From: a virus
DNA: 64,000 bases
IMG/VR virus record: IMGVR_UViG_3300044971_002301
Location: 37,629 to 101,628 of that record
Reading direction: 5' to 3' (one strand)
Part shown: in pieces, positions 19,420-28,085 of the stretch
Layout: every line of letters starts with the position of its first letter
Numbering within the stretch: position 1 is the first letter of the stretch
Made by a program: the position numbers and the translations under genes
Notes under the pieces: generated by a model
What the model saw: only the letters and a program-made list of their open reading frames with translations
Databases searched by the model: none
Told to the model about the DNA's origin: nothing

Positions 19420-20274
19420 ATGGAATTAAAAGAAATTGCTTTAGAATTACGAGAAATTTTAGAGAACAAAAGACAAGAGTTGGAGTTAACCTTTATTGAG
19501 GATACCCACACGTATTTTATGAAAGATGTGGATGGTGTTGTTAAAAACAATTTCCCATCAGTATCAAAGGTGTTGAAGAAGTTTTACCCTGAGTTTCCAA
19601 CTGACGAAGCTGCTGAAAGGAAATCAAAAGGAAACCCTGTAATTAAACAATCACTGATTGAAGAATGGGCAGCCGCTGGTGATTATTCTACCAATATGGG
19701 TAGTAGGGTTCACTTCTTTTTGGAGAAGAAGTTGATTGAAAGTAGTGGAAGTTATAAAGAAGTCCGTCAACCAATTTTTGATTGTGATGTTACACAGATT
19801 CTAAAGGGTGATAGTATGATTACCGCTGGTTCCAAATTTCTAAAACTAATGAAGGAACGTGAAGTTGTTTTGTTGGATACAGAGATTGTTTTGGGTCATC
19901 CTGAATTAGGATATACGGGACAACCCGATAAGGTGTGGTTGGTGATAAACAAGAAGAAAGATGGGTTTGGGTTATTAATAACTGACTGGAAGACAAACAA
20001 ACCTAAAAACTTTGAAAGTAATAGTTTTACAAAACCTATGTATAAACCATTCCAAAACCTACCAAATACCGCTCTTGGACACTACTATGTTCAACTACCT
20101 TTATACGGTAAGTTAATCTTAAAAATGTTGGAAGGAACAAAATACGAAAACATGAAATTATATGGATGTATTGTCGTATTATTGCAAGAGGATTCAGAGT
20201 TCAAAGAGTTCAGAGTACCACAAGATGTGATAGATACTGTGATGACTATGAATGTAAAAGACTATCTGAATTGA
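19420..20274 (+). CDS. PD-(D/E)XK exonuclease, RecB/Cas4-like
   Basis: 284 aa. The motifs occur in family order: NMGSRVHFFLE (RecB-like motif I), DTEIVLGHPELGYTGQPDKVWLV with the acidic residues, LLITDWKTNK (the D-x-K core), and YYVQLPLYGKLI (the QxxxY motif). Together these define a RecB-family nuclease. It is probably involved in recombination or DNA end processing with the Mre11/Rad50-type pair encoded 460 nt downstream. It starts 1 nt after the primase stop. Confidence 0.8.
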   Translation: MELKEIALELREILENKRQELELTFIEDTHTYFMKDVDGVVKNNFPSVSKVLKKFYPEFPTDEAAERKSKGNPVIKQSLIEEWAAAGDYSTNMGSRVHFFLEKKLIESSGSYKEVRQPIFDCDVTQILKGDSMITAGSKFLKLMKEREVVLLDTEIVLGHPELGYTGQPDKVWLVINKKKDGFGLLITDWKTNKPKNFESNSFTKPMYKPFQNLPNTALGHYYVQLPLYGKLILKMLEGTKYENMKLYGCIVVLLQEDSEFKEFRVPQDVIDTVMTMNVKDYLN

Positions 20275-20301
20275 CAACAAACAAAAAAAATACTATATTT
20301 G
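20271..20301 (+). promoter_or_regulatory. Bacteroidota-type promoter, leaderless
   Basis: TTGAC (20271-20275), an 18-nt spacer, then TATATTTG (20294-20301). The ATG of the next gene begins after exactly 4 nt, so transcription would start at or next to the A of ATG. The -33 box overlaps the stop codon of the upstream nuclease gene. Confidence 0.8.
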
Positions 20302-20305
20302 AACT

Positions 20306-20503
20306 ATGATAAAACTAACATTTAACACAACAGACAAAACAGTAAGCGTTGATTTAGGTCAACTTCATTTTGAGGATTACTTAAACGTATCAACAGTACA
20401 GGTGAGAGAAGGTTACTACGAAGTAATGACTAAAACTGATGAGAAATCTAAACCAGTACTTAGAGTACCGATTAGTAATACAATAATGTTTATACAAGAA
20501 TAA
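20306..20503 (+). CDS. small protein of unknown function
   Basis: 65 aa, no recognised family. The sequence (KLTFNTTDKTVSVDLGQLHFEDYLNV) suggests a compact beta fold. It is the first gene behind a well-formed host-type promoter and has no room for a ribosome binding site, so it is probably translated from a leaderless message. Confidence 0.6.
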   Translation: MIKLTFNTTDKTVSVDLGQLHFEDYLNVSTVQVREGYYEVMTKTDEKSKPVLRVPISNTIMFIQE

Positions 20504-20504
20504 T

Positions 20505-20738
20505 ATGCAATTAGAAAAACCAAAAATTAATTTAAGAGACATGGACTTCATTGTCTGTGACAAATGTGAACATAACGAGTTCAAAGAAATTACGTATCTA
20601 AAACGAGTACCAAAGTTATTAACTGGTTCACCTGACGATACCGTTGTTCCATTCCCAACATACGCTTGTTTGGCTTGTGGACATGTGAATGAAGAGTTAA
20701 ACCCATTTCATACTGAATCTCCGAAATTAGAACTATGA
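20505..20738 (+). CDS. small zinc-ribbon protein
   Basis: 77 aa with two Cys pairs, CDKC near residue 18 and CLAC near residue 55, the spacing of a zinc ribbon. It could bind nucleic acid or a protein partner. It starts 1 nt after the previous stop and overlaps the next gene by 4 nt, so it belongs to the recombination operon. Confidence 0.6.
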   Translation: MQLEKPKINLRDMDFIVCDKCEHNEFKEITYLKRVPKLLTGSPDDTVVPFPTYACLACGHVNEELNPFHTESPKLEL

Positions 20739-21514
20739 TAAAAAAGTTAGTTCATTTTTCTGATTTACACATTAGGTTGTTTAAAGACCACCAGTTATAT
20801 AAAACAATATTGGAGGATGCATTTAAACAATGGAAAGATATTGCACCTGATAGAATTGTATTTACGGGGGATTTGGTTCACTCAAAGAATCAGATGACAC
20901 CTGAACTTGTTGAGTTTATCGCTTGGGTATTGACAGAGTGTTCAAAGATTGCTAAGACGGTATTAATACCTGGTAATCACGACTTCCTTGAAAATAACAT
21001 GGAACGATTGGATGCTCTAACACCTGTGGTTGATTCACTTAAAAATGACATGGTAGTTTACTACAAGAACAGGGGTGTGTATCAGGATGAAAATATTGAT
21101 TGGTGTGTGTATTCACTTATGGACCATAACATCCCACCTACGATTGAAAAATCTGATAGAGTTAAAATTGGATTATTTCACGGACCAGTTCAGGGACTTA
21201 CAACCAACTTAGGATTTAAGTTTGAAGATGGGTTTGAAACATCAAAGTTTGATGGATGTGATTTGGTACTATGTGGTGATATTCATAAGAGACAAATCTT
21301 TGATATACCGGGTGGTAAGAAGGCTTACATGATTGGTTCAACCGTTGGACAGAACTATGGTGAAACGGTAACCAAACACGGATATGGAATTTATGATGTG
21401 GAAAAGGATGAGTATACGACAGTGGATTTATTCAACCCAAAACCTTTCATATCATTTAGAATAAACTCATACGAAGATATTGAAAATGGAACAGAAAAAT
21501 TCGTTAACTATTGA
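20735..21514 (+). CDS. gp47/SbcD/Mre11-type recombination nuclease
   Basis: 259 aa metallophosphoesterase. The motifs are in order: HFSDLHIR (Asp10, His12), FTGDLVHS (Asp46), IPGNHDF (Asn81, His82), then FHGPVQG and CGDIHKRQ. These are the metal-binding motifs of Mre11, SbcD and T4 gp47. It is shorter than T4 gp47 (about 340 aa) and lacks most of the C-terminal capping region. With the ATPase at 22505-24832 it should form the end-processing complex used in recombination-dependent replication. Confidence 0.85.
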   Translation: MIKKLVHFSDLHIRLFKDHQLYKTILEDAFKQWKDIAPDRIVFTGDLVHSKNQMTPELVEFIAWVLTECSKIAKTVLIPGNHDFLENNMERLDALTPVVDSLKNDMVVYYKNRGVYQDENIDWCVYSLMDHNIPPTIEKSDRVKIGLFHGPVQGLTTNLGFKFEDGFETSKFDGCDLVLCGDIHKRQIFDIPGGKKAYMIGSTVGQNYGETVTKHGYGIYDVEKDEYTTVDLFNPKPFISFRINSYEDIENGTEKFVNY

Positions 21515-21938
21515 GTTAACCAAACAAGACGTTGAAGACTTCAATTCATTCTGTAAGATTAATGAAATAACCGACCCTAATGGTTTTGTTAAACTATGTT
21601 TCCGTAAAGGATACTATATTGAAAAATATGGTTTATTGAATCAGGGTAATCTTCCTGAGGTTATTGACAGAGAATTTGAAAAGGAAGTTATTGTTGAAGA
21701 TAACTCAAAGATTGAAGAACTACAAAATGAAATTTACATTCTTAAAGGTAAATTGGAAGATAAAAAGGAAGTGGAATGTGGTAAACTACAAGAAACCCTT
21801 TTTGAACTAAACAGACAATTAAGTGATAAAAATAACACAATAAAAGAATTAACAAGAAAGGTGAATGAGCTTGAAGATATGACAAAAACTTCTTATGCTT
21901 TCTACCTACAGAATTCAAACTTAAAAAACAGAATATGA
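21486..21938 (+). CDS. coiled-coil protein of unknown function
   Basis: 150 aa. The N-terminal ~75 residues are mixed alpha/beta with no known motif. Residues ~75-130 are strongly heptad-like and charged, so a coiled coil is likely. It overlaps the Mre11-type gene by 29 nt. The ATG at 21486 is preferred over the upstream TTG. Position between gp47- and gp46-type genes suggests a recombination accessory role (inference). Confidence 0.55.
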   Translation: MEQKNSLTIELTKQDVEDFNSFCKINEITDPNGFVKLCFRKGYYIEKYGLLNQGNLPEVIDREFEKEVIVEDNSKIEELQNEIYILKGKLEDKKEVECGKLQETLFELNRQLSDKNNTIKELTRKVNELEDMTKTSYAFYLQNSNLKNRI

Positions 21939-22285
21939 CACAGTTAGTATTATTTATGATTTTAGCCTACGGGTTTTCAACAATTATGGTTTATGGAACC
22001 ATCTTCAAAGGAATGAGAGATTTCATCAAAGCTTATGGAAACTCCGATTTAATTTTTTCAAACACATTCAATTTCATTTCAGGTATTTTATCCTGTATGA
22101 TGTGTTGTTCCACTTGGATAGGGTTCTTCTTAGGAACAGTTTTATTCTCACCGACTTATCAGTTTTTCGGAACAAGTCCATACATTTCATGGTTCTTTGA
22201 TGGGTTATTCGCGTCAGGAGCGGTATGGGCAATCAACGCTTTCATTGAATGGTTTGAAGTAAACCGACCAGCTAAAATAGATTAA
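21935..22285 (+). CDS. small integral membrane protein
   Basis: 116 aa with three likely transmembrane helices: about 4-22, 47-70 (ISGILSCMMCCSTWIGFFLGTVL), and 85-108. A CC pair lies in the middle helix. It starts in an ATGA overlap with the previous gene. No enzymatic motif. It could be a phage inner-membrane protein involved in host takeover or lysis timing. Confidence 0.6.
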   Translation: MTQLVLFMILAYGFSTIMVYGTIFKGMRDFIKAYGNSDLIFSNTFNFISGILSCMMCCSTWIGFFLGTVLFSPTYQFFGTSPYISWFFDGLFASGAVWAINAFIEWFEVNRPAKID

Positions 22286-22305
22286 TTTAAAAACCAAATA
22301 AATAT

Positions 22306-22488
22306 ATGCCAAAGTCAAGATTAAGACCAAACCACAAGCAGAAGGTTGCTGCGTGGAAATTAAAAAACGCTCATGCTGAAAGACGCTACCAAAGAACAAT
22401 GTCAGATTTGTTTGAAAAGATGAGACAAACAGCTTCTGAAAAGACAGAAGAAGTAGAAACAAATGAACCTGTTCAGCCCGCAAATTAA
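22306..22488 (+). CDS. small basic protein
   Basis: 60 aa. The first 40 residues are strongly basic (KSRLRPNHKQK, HAERRYQR) and helical, followed by an acidic Thr/Glu tail. It could bind nucleic acid. Placed between the membrane protein and the gp46-type ATPase, whose longest possible reading frame overlaps its end. Confidence 0.5.
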   Translation: MPKSRLRPNHKQKVAAWKLKNAHAERRYQRTMSDLFEKMRQTASEKTEEVETNEPVQPAN

Positions 22489-22504
22489 TTTCACAAAAGT
22501 TAGA

Positions 22505-24832
22505 ATGATAAAAGATTTAGATTTTTCAAAACTTGAAAATCCTTACGTACAAGTAGTATGGGAAGATACCCCAGAGAATTTTACACAAGAAAAGTTAAAA
22601 AGTGTGAAAGCGTACTTTCAAAAAAAGTATTCAACTACAAGCGTAAATGTTATTACCAAGTTAAAGAAAACAGAAGAGGTACAAGACAATGTTGATGTTA
22701 CTATCAACATTATGGACGAGAACTATCAACACGATTTGATTAAGTCCATCCTTCAATCTAAATCCCAAGAAAACCTTTACGAAGATATACTGAAGATTGA
22801 CTCAGCGGTAAATAATAAGATGATTGCCGAACAAGATGAGATTGCTTCATTTAAGAAGTGGTATATTAAGAAGATTGAGTTTTCTAACTTTCTATCTTAT
22901 GGTGAAAACCAACATATAAACTTTGAAAAGTTGGGTGGGATTACTGTAATTGAATCAGACCCACCTAACTTTGGAGGTAAAACTGTGTTGTCTGTGGATT
23001 TGTTGATGTTCTTGTTTTTTAATACAACAACAAAGACAAACAAAGCTGAAGAAATATTTAACAGATATTCTGACAAAGATAAAGTATCTGTTAGAGGGGA
23101 AATTGTTATTGATGGTGAAGATTACATTATTGTTCGTGAACTTGAACGTAAGAAATCTAAGTCAGGTGATTGGAATGTTAAAACAGAATTAGACTTCTTT
23201 AAGAAGTTTCCTGATGGTTCATTGGTTAAATTTACAGGTGAACAACGACGTGAAACTGAAAAGTTTATTAAGACATCAATTGGAAGTTATGAAGACTTCT
23301 TGATGACGATATTAACCACTGGTACTAACCTTGAGGACTTGTTGGAAGCAAAACCAACAGCTCGTGGACAAGTCTTATCAAGATTTTTAGGTTTAGATTT
23401 TCTTAAAAGAAAAGAAGAGACTGGTAAAGAAATCTATTCAGAGTTCTCCAAGTCAATGATTTCAAACATTTACAATACTGAAACATTGAAGAATGAGAAC
23501 GAAGAACTATTGGTTAAAAACCAAGAGTTTGATAAGAATATTGTAGAAAGTGAAGTTAAAATTGAAGATGTTAAGGGTAGGATTGTTAAAGGACAAGAAT
23601 ATCGTGATAACCTTTTAAAATCAAAGGTTGTTGTTGATAGAGAAATTTCATTACTTAATCCTGACAATACAAAGAAAGAAGTGGGAAACTTTGAACACCA
23701 AATCAAACAGAATGTTCAGTTAAGAGATGGTGTTAAGATTGTTGAACCTTCAGAGTTTTATTATGAAAATGAACATGATAAGGTTAAGGAAGAGTACCAA
23801 AAGACTTACAAACAAAAGGTTGAGTTAGATACTAACATATCATCCATCCAAAAATTAAAGAGTTCAGTAAGTGGTGGAATTAAGTGTGAACATTGTGGCA
23901 TTGAACTTATGAACGCAACAATTACACAATCAAGAATTGCGGAACTTGACGGACTTATCGGGCAAAAAACCAAGATTGAGGGGTTAATACAAGAATTATC
24001 GGACAAAGAACAAGGTTTTGTTAAACTTAAAAAAGACTTTGACGAGTACGAAAGAAACAAACTTGTCTATGAAAAATACCAAGCAACAATTGAAAACTTT
24101 GAATTGAAGAAAGAAAGTTTGTTAGATAAGTTAAAAAGATATGATGATGTACAAGATGTAATCAAATCTAACGAACAAATTGAAAGTCAAATCATTAAGG
24201 CTAACTTACGATTGGAAGATTTAAAACGAGAGGAACAACTTGTCCAACAGGAAGTGACCAATTCAAGATTTAAGATAACTAATAATCTTGAAAAGATTAA
24301 TTCTAATAACAACTTAATTATTAAAATTTCTGAGGAACAACAAAAGGAAGTTAAGTATAAAGTTTATTTAGAGTTGTTTGGCAAGAACGGTATCTCAAAA
24401 AGAATTATGAAGAGTATGATGCCTTTGATTAACTCCGAACTTCAACGACTATTACAGGATTCTTGTTACTTCAGATTGGAAATTCGTATTAGTGAAAAGA
24501 ATGAGGTAGAATTTTGGATGATAGACAATAATACTCAAATTGAAAAGTTAATGACTTCAGGTTCGGGATATGAGAAGACAATTGCTTCACTGGCACTAAG
24601 AGCGGTGATGGCTAAAGTGTGTTCATTACCTAAACCAAATATTACAGTATTTGATGAGGTGTTCGGTAAGATTTCTAATGATAACTTGGAAATGGTTTAT
24701 GAGTTCTTTATTAAGATTAAAGAATACTTTGAAAACATACTTGTTATTACTCACAACCCTATGATTTCAAACTGGTCTGATAACATTATCAAGATTACGA
24801 AAACTGACAACATTTCTAAAGTTTCACATTAA
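22505..24832 (+). CDS. gp46/SbcC/Rad50-type recombination ATPase
   Basis: 775 aa. About 118 residues of unfamiliar sequence precede the usual start of the head domain (IKKIEFSNFLSYGENQHINF). The P-loop is SDPPNFGGKT (Gly-Gly-Lys-Thr at 157-160), in which the first canonical glycine is not conserved. Long coiled coils flank a CEHC zinc hook (Cys461, Cys464). The signature region SGSGYEKT, Walker B TVFDEVFG (Asp717, Glu718) and the VITHNP switch are intact. It partners the gp47-type nuclease. An ATG at 22463 would add 14 residues and overlap the previous gene; 22505 was chosen as the more natural start. Confidence 0.85.
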   Translation: MIKDLDFSKLENPYVQVVWEDTPENFTQEKLKSVKAYFQKKYSTTSVNVITKLKKTEEVQDNVDVTINIMDENYQHDLIKSILQSKSQENLYEDILKIDSAVNNKMIAEQDEIASFKKWYIKKIEFSNFLSYGENQHINFEKLGGITVIESDPPNFGGKTVLSVDLLMFLFFNTTTKTNKAEEIFNRYSDKDKVSVRGEIVIDGEDYIIVRELERKKSKSGDWNVKTELDFFKKFPDGSLVKFTGEQRRETEKFIKTSIGSYEDFLMTILTTGTNLEDLLEAKPTARGQVLSRFLGLDFLKRKEETGKEIYSEFSKSMISNIYNTETLKNENEELLVKNQEFDKNIVESEVKIEDVKGRIVKGQEYRDNLLKSKVVVDREISLLNPDNTKKEVGNFEHQIKQNVQLRDGVKIVEPSEFYYENEHDKVKEEYQKTYKQKVELDTNISSIQKLKSSVSGGIKCEHCGIELMNATITQSRIAELDGLIGQKTKIEGLIQELSDKEQGFVKLKKDFDEYERNKLVYEKYQATIENFELKKESLLDKLKRYDDVQDVIKSNEQIESQIIKANLRLEDLKREEQLVQQEVTNSRFKITNNLEKINSNNNLIIKISEEQQKEVKYKVYLELFGKNGISKRIMKSMMPLINSELQRLLQDSCYFRLEIRISEKNEVEFWMIDNNTQIEKLMTSGSGYEKTIASLALRAVMAKVCSLPKPNITVFDEVFGKISNDNLEMVYEFFIKIKEYFENILVITHNPMISNWSDNIIKITKTDNISKVSH

Positions 24833-24833
24833 G

Positions 24834-24864
24834 TTTGGTAAATTAAAAAATTGTATTATCTTTG
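24834..24864 (+). promoter_or_regulatory. Bacteroidota-type promoter
   Basis: TTTGG (24834-24838), an 18-nt spacer and TATCTTTG (24857-24864). The first ATG is 7 nt downstream and a second in-frame ATG is 13 nt downstream, so the leader is very short. It would drive the gene at 24872 and the sigma factor gene coupled to it. Confidence 0.75.
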
Positions 24865-24871
24865 TAAGACT

Positions 24872-25426
24872 ATGATTATGAATTATATATTATTTGCATT
24901 CGGGGAATATAAAGAAAACCCACAGGCTTTAAACCTTTTAACTGAAACGGTATCACAAATATCAAAAGGTGATATAAAATTCCAACATGGAGACAGTGGT
25001 GTCATAATAACATTTGGCACGAAGTTGGATTGGGAAGATATAGACGACTATATGAAAAAAAATATTGTTAAATTAACGGCAATGTATTTTGTTTTCCCTA
25101 TTGAATCTGACATGATATATTCTATGGACGAAGATATTAAAAAACATTTGTTTGAAAACACTGACATTTTGACAGAAAATGAAGAATTAAATCAGACTAG
25201 ATACGTAAGTGATAATACAGGAGTTCCTGAATTTTTAAAGGGTATACATATTCACAGGGGTAGTCCTTTTGATGATATTCTTAAAATTCTTAATGAAGAA
25301 GTTATTCAAGATGTACCAGTTATGACACTTAATGATTTATTGGATAAGATAAAAGAAAAAGGTATAGATAGTTTGTCAGAAATTCAGTTAAAACAATTAG
25401 AAATTTACTCAAAACAAATAATATGA
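24872..25426 (+). CDS. protein of unknown function upstream of sigma factor
   Basis: 184 aa, no recognised family. The N-terminal half looks alpha/beta (NYILFAFGEYKENPQALNLL) and the C-terminal ~40 residues are helical and charged (LNDLLDKIKEKGIDSLSEIQ). It starts right behind a host-type promoter and its stop overlaps the sigma-factor start by 4 nt, so it may be co-expressed with it and may act as a transcription accessory factor (inference). Confidence 0.55.
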   Translation: MIMNYILFAFGEYKENPQALNLLTETVSQISKGDIKFQHGDSGVIITFGTKLDWEDIDDYMKKNIVKLTAMYFVFPIESDMIYSMDEDIKKHLFENTDILTENEELNQTRYVSDNTGVPEFLKGIHIHRGSPFDDILKILNEEVIQDVPVMTLNDLLDKIKEKGIDSLSEIQLKQLEIYSKQII

Positions 25427-26223
25427 TGGAAAAAAACCAAGTTATCCCGATTAATCAAGACGAAGTACAAATCTACCTTAAAGAACTTAGACGTATTAAG
25501 GTAATGACTCCTGAAAGAGAAAGGGAACTGTCGGCTAAGATGCAAACCCCCGAAACATCTGATAGTGAAAAGGCACGTATTTGTAAAGAATTGTTAGAGG
25601 GTAACCTACGATTTGTCATCACTGTTGCTAAACAGTATCAGGGACAAGGTGTTGATTTCAGTGATTTAGTTGCGGAAGGGAATATCGGACTTATGAAAGC
25701 TATTCAAAGTTTTGATTGGACAAAGAACCTTCGTTTTATATCATACGCAGTGTGGTGGATTAGACAATCTATTCTACAGTCTTTGAACGAACACTCAAGA
25801 ACAATCCGTATCCCTGTGAATGTTATTCAAGACCTATATAAAGAGAAGAAACGAACAGACAAGACAGGTGAGAGAATTGATGACCGATTTGCTAATCTAC
25901 CATCAACAATTAACCTACAAACTCAGATTAATGAAGATGGTGATACACTGATTGATTTGATTGTAAACAAAGACAGTGATATGCCTGATGAGGTATTCAA
26001 TAATGGAGAACAACTTAAAGACGGATTATTCAACATCATGAATATTTTGGATGAACGTGAAAGACAGATTATTGAAGACTACTATGGTATCTCAGGTACC
26101 CCAAGAACACTTGAAGATATAGGTTCAGATTTCAGTTTAACTAAAGAAAGAGTTAGACAAATCAAAGAAAAAGCTCTTCGTAAGTTACGTAATGAGAGTG
26201 TTACCTTGTTCGATTATATGTAA
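25423..26223 (+). CDS. phage-encoded sigma-70 family factor
   Basis: 266 aa with all core sigma regions: 1.2 (VQIYLKELRRIKVMTPERE), 2.1-2.4 (LRFVITVAKQY, DLVAEGNIGLMKAIQSFDW, FISYAVWWIRQSIL, HSRTIRIP), a shortened region 3, and region 4 with a helix-turn-helix (LEDIGSDFSLTKERVRQIKEKALRKLR). Region 1.1 is absent, as in Bacteroidota primary sigma factors, which it resembles in length. Lying next to the gp46/gp47-type genes, it occupies the genomic neighbourhood of the T4 late sigma gp55, but it is far more complete. It should redirect host RNA polymerase to phage promoters. Confidence 0.85.
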   Translation: MMEKNQVIPINQDEVQIYLKELRRIKVMTPERERELSAKMQTPETSDSEKARICKELLEGNLRFVITVAKQYQGQGVDFSDLVAEGNIGLMKAIQSFDWTKNLRFISYAVWWIRQSILQSLNEHSRTIRIPVNVIQDLYKEKKRTDKTGERIDDRFANLPSTINLQTQINEDGDTLIDLIVNKDSDMPDEVFNNGEQLKDGLFNIMNILDERERQIIEDYYGISGTPRTLEDIGSDFSLTKERVRQIKEKALRKLRNESVTLFDYM

Positions 26224-26273
26224 TCAACTATTTATTGTTATAAATTTAATTTTAAATTAGATAAAAAAACATT

Positions 26274-26552
26274 ATGGAAAAATTACAGAAATACTTTATT
26301 CCCGCGATTTTGGTAATCGTATTATTATCCTTCTTTAAAGGATGTGGAACCTCAACCCAAGTTAAAACGACTGAAAAACAGGTTGAGTTATTAACAAAGA
26401 AAGTTGACTCTTTAAGTACTATCGTAGTATCTCAAGATAAACTAATTACTATCATTAAAGAAACTCCAAGTTGGAAGACTTTAGAAATTGAAGAATTGTC
26501 GGATAAGAACCATATGCCCATAAACCATTACAAGAATGAGTTGGGACAATGA
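26274..26552 (+). CDS. membrane-anchored coiled-coil protein
   Basis: 92 aa. One hydrophobic helix at 8-22 (FIPAILVIVLLSFF) precedes KGCGTSTQ and a helical segment (ELLTKKVDSLSTIVVSQDKLI). The Cys after the helix is not in a typical lipobox. Topology suggests an N-terminal anchor with a periplasmic coiled coil, such as a spanin or lysis regulator. It overlaps the next gene by 4 nt. Confidence 0.55.
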   Translation: MEKLQKYFIPAILVIVLLSFFKGCGTSTQVKTTEKQVELLTKKVDSLSTIVVSQDKLITIIKETPSWKTLEIEELSDKNHMPINHYKNELGQ

Positions 26553-27490
26553 AAAATTGGTTTAGTAGAAATTTAACAAACATAATTTCTTTAGCCTTTG
26601 TTATTCCAATACTACTCGTAGCGTTTGTGTCAATATCACACGTTACGAGTTTTTATGGTTTATCTAATCCTTTTACTTGGGCTATATATCTTTCAGTAGG
26701 TATTGAAATTGCAGCATTATCAGCCTTGGCAGCTGTGTCAGTTAACATGGGTAGATTTGTTTATTTCCCATTTATTATCGTAACATTTATTCAAATGTTG
26801 GGAAACATATTCTTCTCATTTACATACATTGATGAAACATCACAGACATTCCAAGATTGGATTTCAATGGTTGGTGGATTACTTGAGAATATGGGTATTG
26901 AGAAGACTGATTTAAATACTCACAAGACGGTACTTGCGTTTTTAACTGGCGGATTACTACCAATCATCTCTCTTACATTTGCCCACATGTTGGTTAAGTT
27001 TACTGAAAAGAATAAAGAAGTAGTTGAAGATGATAAAACAGATTTAACTGAGGAGGACATTCAAAAAATTATTGAATTACAGGTTGAAGAAAAAGAAAAA
27101 GAAAAGTGGACACCTTCTAATGAAGATTTGGAAAAGTTAGAAAAAATATTACAAAATAATCATCCTGTTAAATTAGATGTTGAACATAAACCTTACACTC
27201 CGTCAGAAGAAGATTTACGTAAAATTGAAGAAGTTTTAAATGGGTATACTGAAATTGTTGAAGAAAATATTAATGATAACAATGAGGTAATAACTGAAGA
27301 CATTGTTGAGGAATCTGTGGAAGAAGTTAAACCGATTACTGAAGAAAGTCAGTATGACAATACTGTTTACATGGGATTACTTAAAAAAGAGGAAGATATA
27401 CAACCTGAGGAGGTTGAAAAAAAAAATGATATACTCACCGAAACAGGTGAAGATTACAAGGTTTTAAACTACAGAAAAAGGGATGCTTAA
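26549..27490 (+). CDS. multi-pass membrane protein with acidic cytoplasmic tail
   Basis: 313 aa. Four predicted transmembrane helices lie within residues 1-150 (ISLAFVIPILLVAFVSI, AIYLSVGIEIAALSALAAV, FPFIIVTFIQMLGNIFF, and the region around 130-150). A long Glu/Lys-rich tail with repeated TPS(N/E)EDL.K(L/I)E motifs follows (about 187-235). No known family. It lies immediately before the amidase, so a holin-like or lysis-control role is possible but unproven. Confidence 0.6.
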   Translation: MKNWFSRNLTNIISLAFVIPILLVAFVSISHVTSFYGLSNPFTWAIYLSVGIEIAALSALAAVSVNMGRFVYFPFIIVTFIQMLGNIFFSFTYIDETSQTFQDWISMVGGLLENMGIEKTDLNTHKTVLAFLTGGLLPIISLTFAHMLVKFTEKNKEVVEDDKTDLTEEDIQKIIELQVEEKEKEKWTPSNEDLEKLEKILQNNHPVKLDVEHKPYTPSEEDLRKIEEVLNGYTEIVEENINDNNEVITEDIVEESVEEVKPITEESQYDNTVYMGLLKKEEDIQPEEVEKKNDILTETGEDYKVLNYRKRDA

Positions 27491-28085
27491 TATTAAAAAA
27501 TATGGAAAGTTTCCTAAATTTGAAAAAAATAAGAAAAAAAAACAAATAATCCTTTGTCATAGTTTTCGTCCTGCTGAAAATTTTCTTAATTCATTAAAAT
27601 ATCGTAAAAATGGTTCTTACGATAAAATACCAAACTATTTTATAACAAAAGAAGGGAATATTTTAAATCTAATTTCAGATGATAGTTATACTAACTATTT
27701 TGACGACCAAGAGGTAAATCGAAATTCTATAATAATTTGTTTAGAAAATCTTGGATGGTTACAAAAAACACCATTAGGTTTATCGTATTCTAATTGGATT
27801 GGAGATATTTATAGTAAATCTATTTTTCAAAAAAAATGGAAGGATAAAATATATTGGGAACCATATAGTGAAGAACAATTAAATTCACTAATTGAACTCT
27901 CAAAAAAATTACTTGTAAAGTTTTCAATAGATAACAAGTTTATTGGACATAATACAAAAGTTGATGGTGTTAAATTATTCAACGGTATTGTATGTAGAAG
28001 TAATTATAATAGTAGATATACTGATATAAGTCCGGCATTTGATTATGAAAAATTTAAAAATTTAATAGAAAATGATGAGAGATAA
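27483..28085 (+). CDS. N-acetylmuramoyl-L-alanine amidase (endolysin candidate)
   Basis: 200 aa resembling amidase_2/PGRP-type amidases. QIILCHSFRP carries the first zinc-ligand candidate (His26), followed by NYFITKEGNILNLISDDSYT and NSIIICLENLGWL, and FIGHNTK with the second (His156). Such enzymes cut the bond between muramic acid and the stem peptide. There is no signal peptide, so export would need a holin. It overlaps genes on both sides (8 and 14 nt), in a run of membrane and coiled-coil proteins that fits a lysis cassette. Confidence 0.65.
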   Translation: MLNIKKYGKFPKFEKNKKKKQIILCHSFRPAENFLNSLKYRKNGSYDKIPNYFITKEGNILNLISDDSYTNYFDDQEVNRNSIIICLENLGWLQKTPLGLSYSNWIGDIYSKSIFQKKWKDKIYWEPYSEEQLNSLIELSKKLLVKFSIDNKFIGHNTKVDGVKLFNGIVCRSNYNSRYTDISPAFDYEKFKNLIENDER

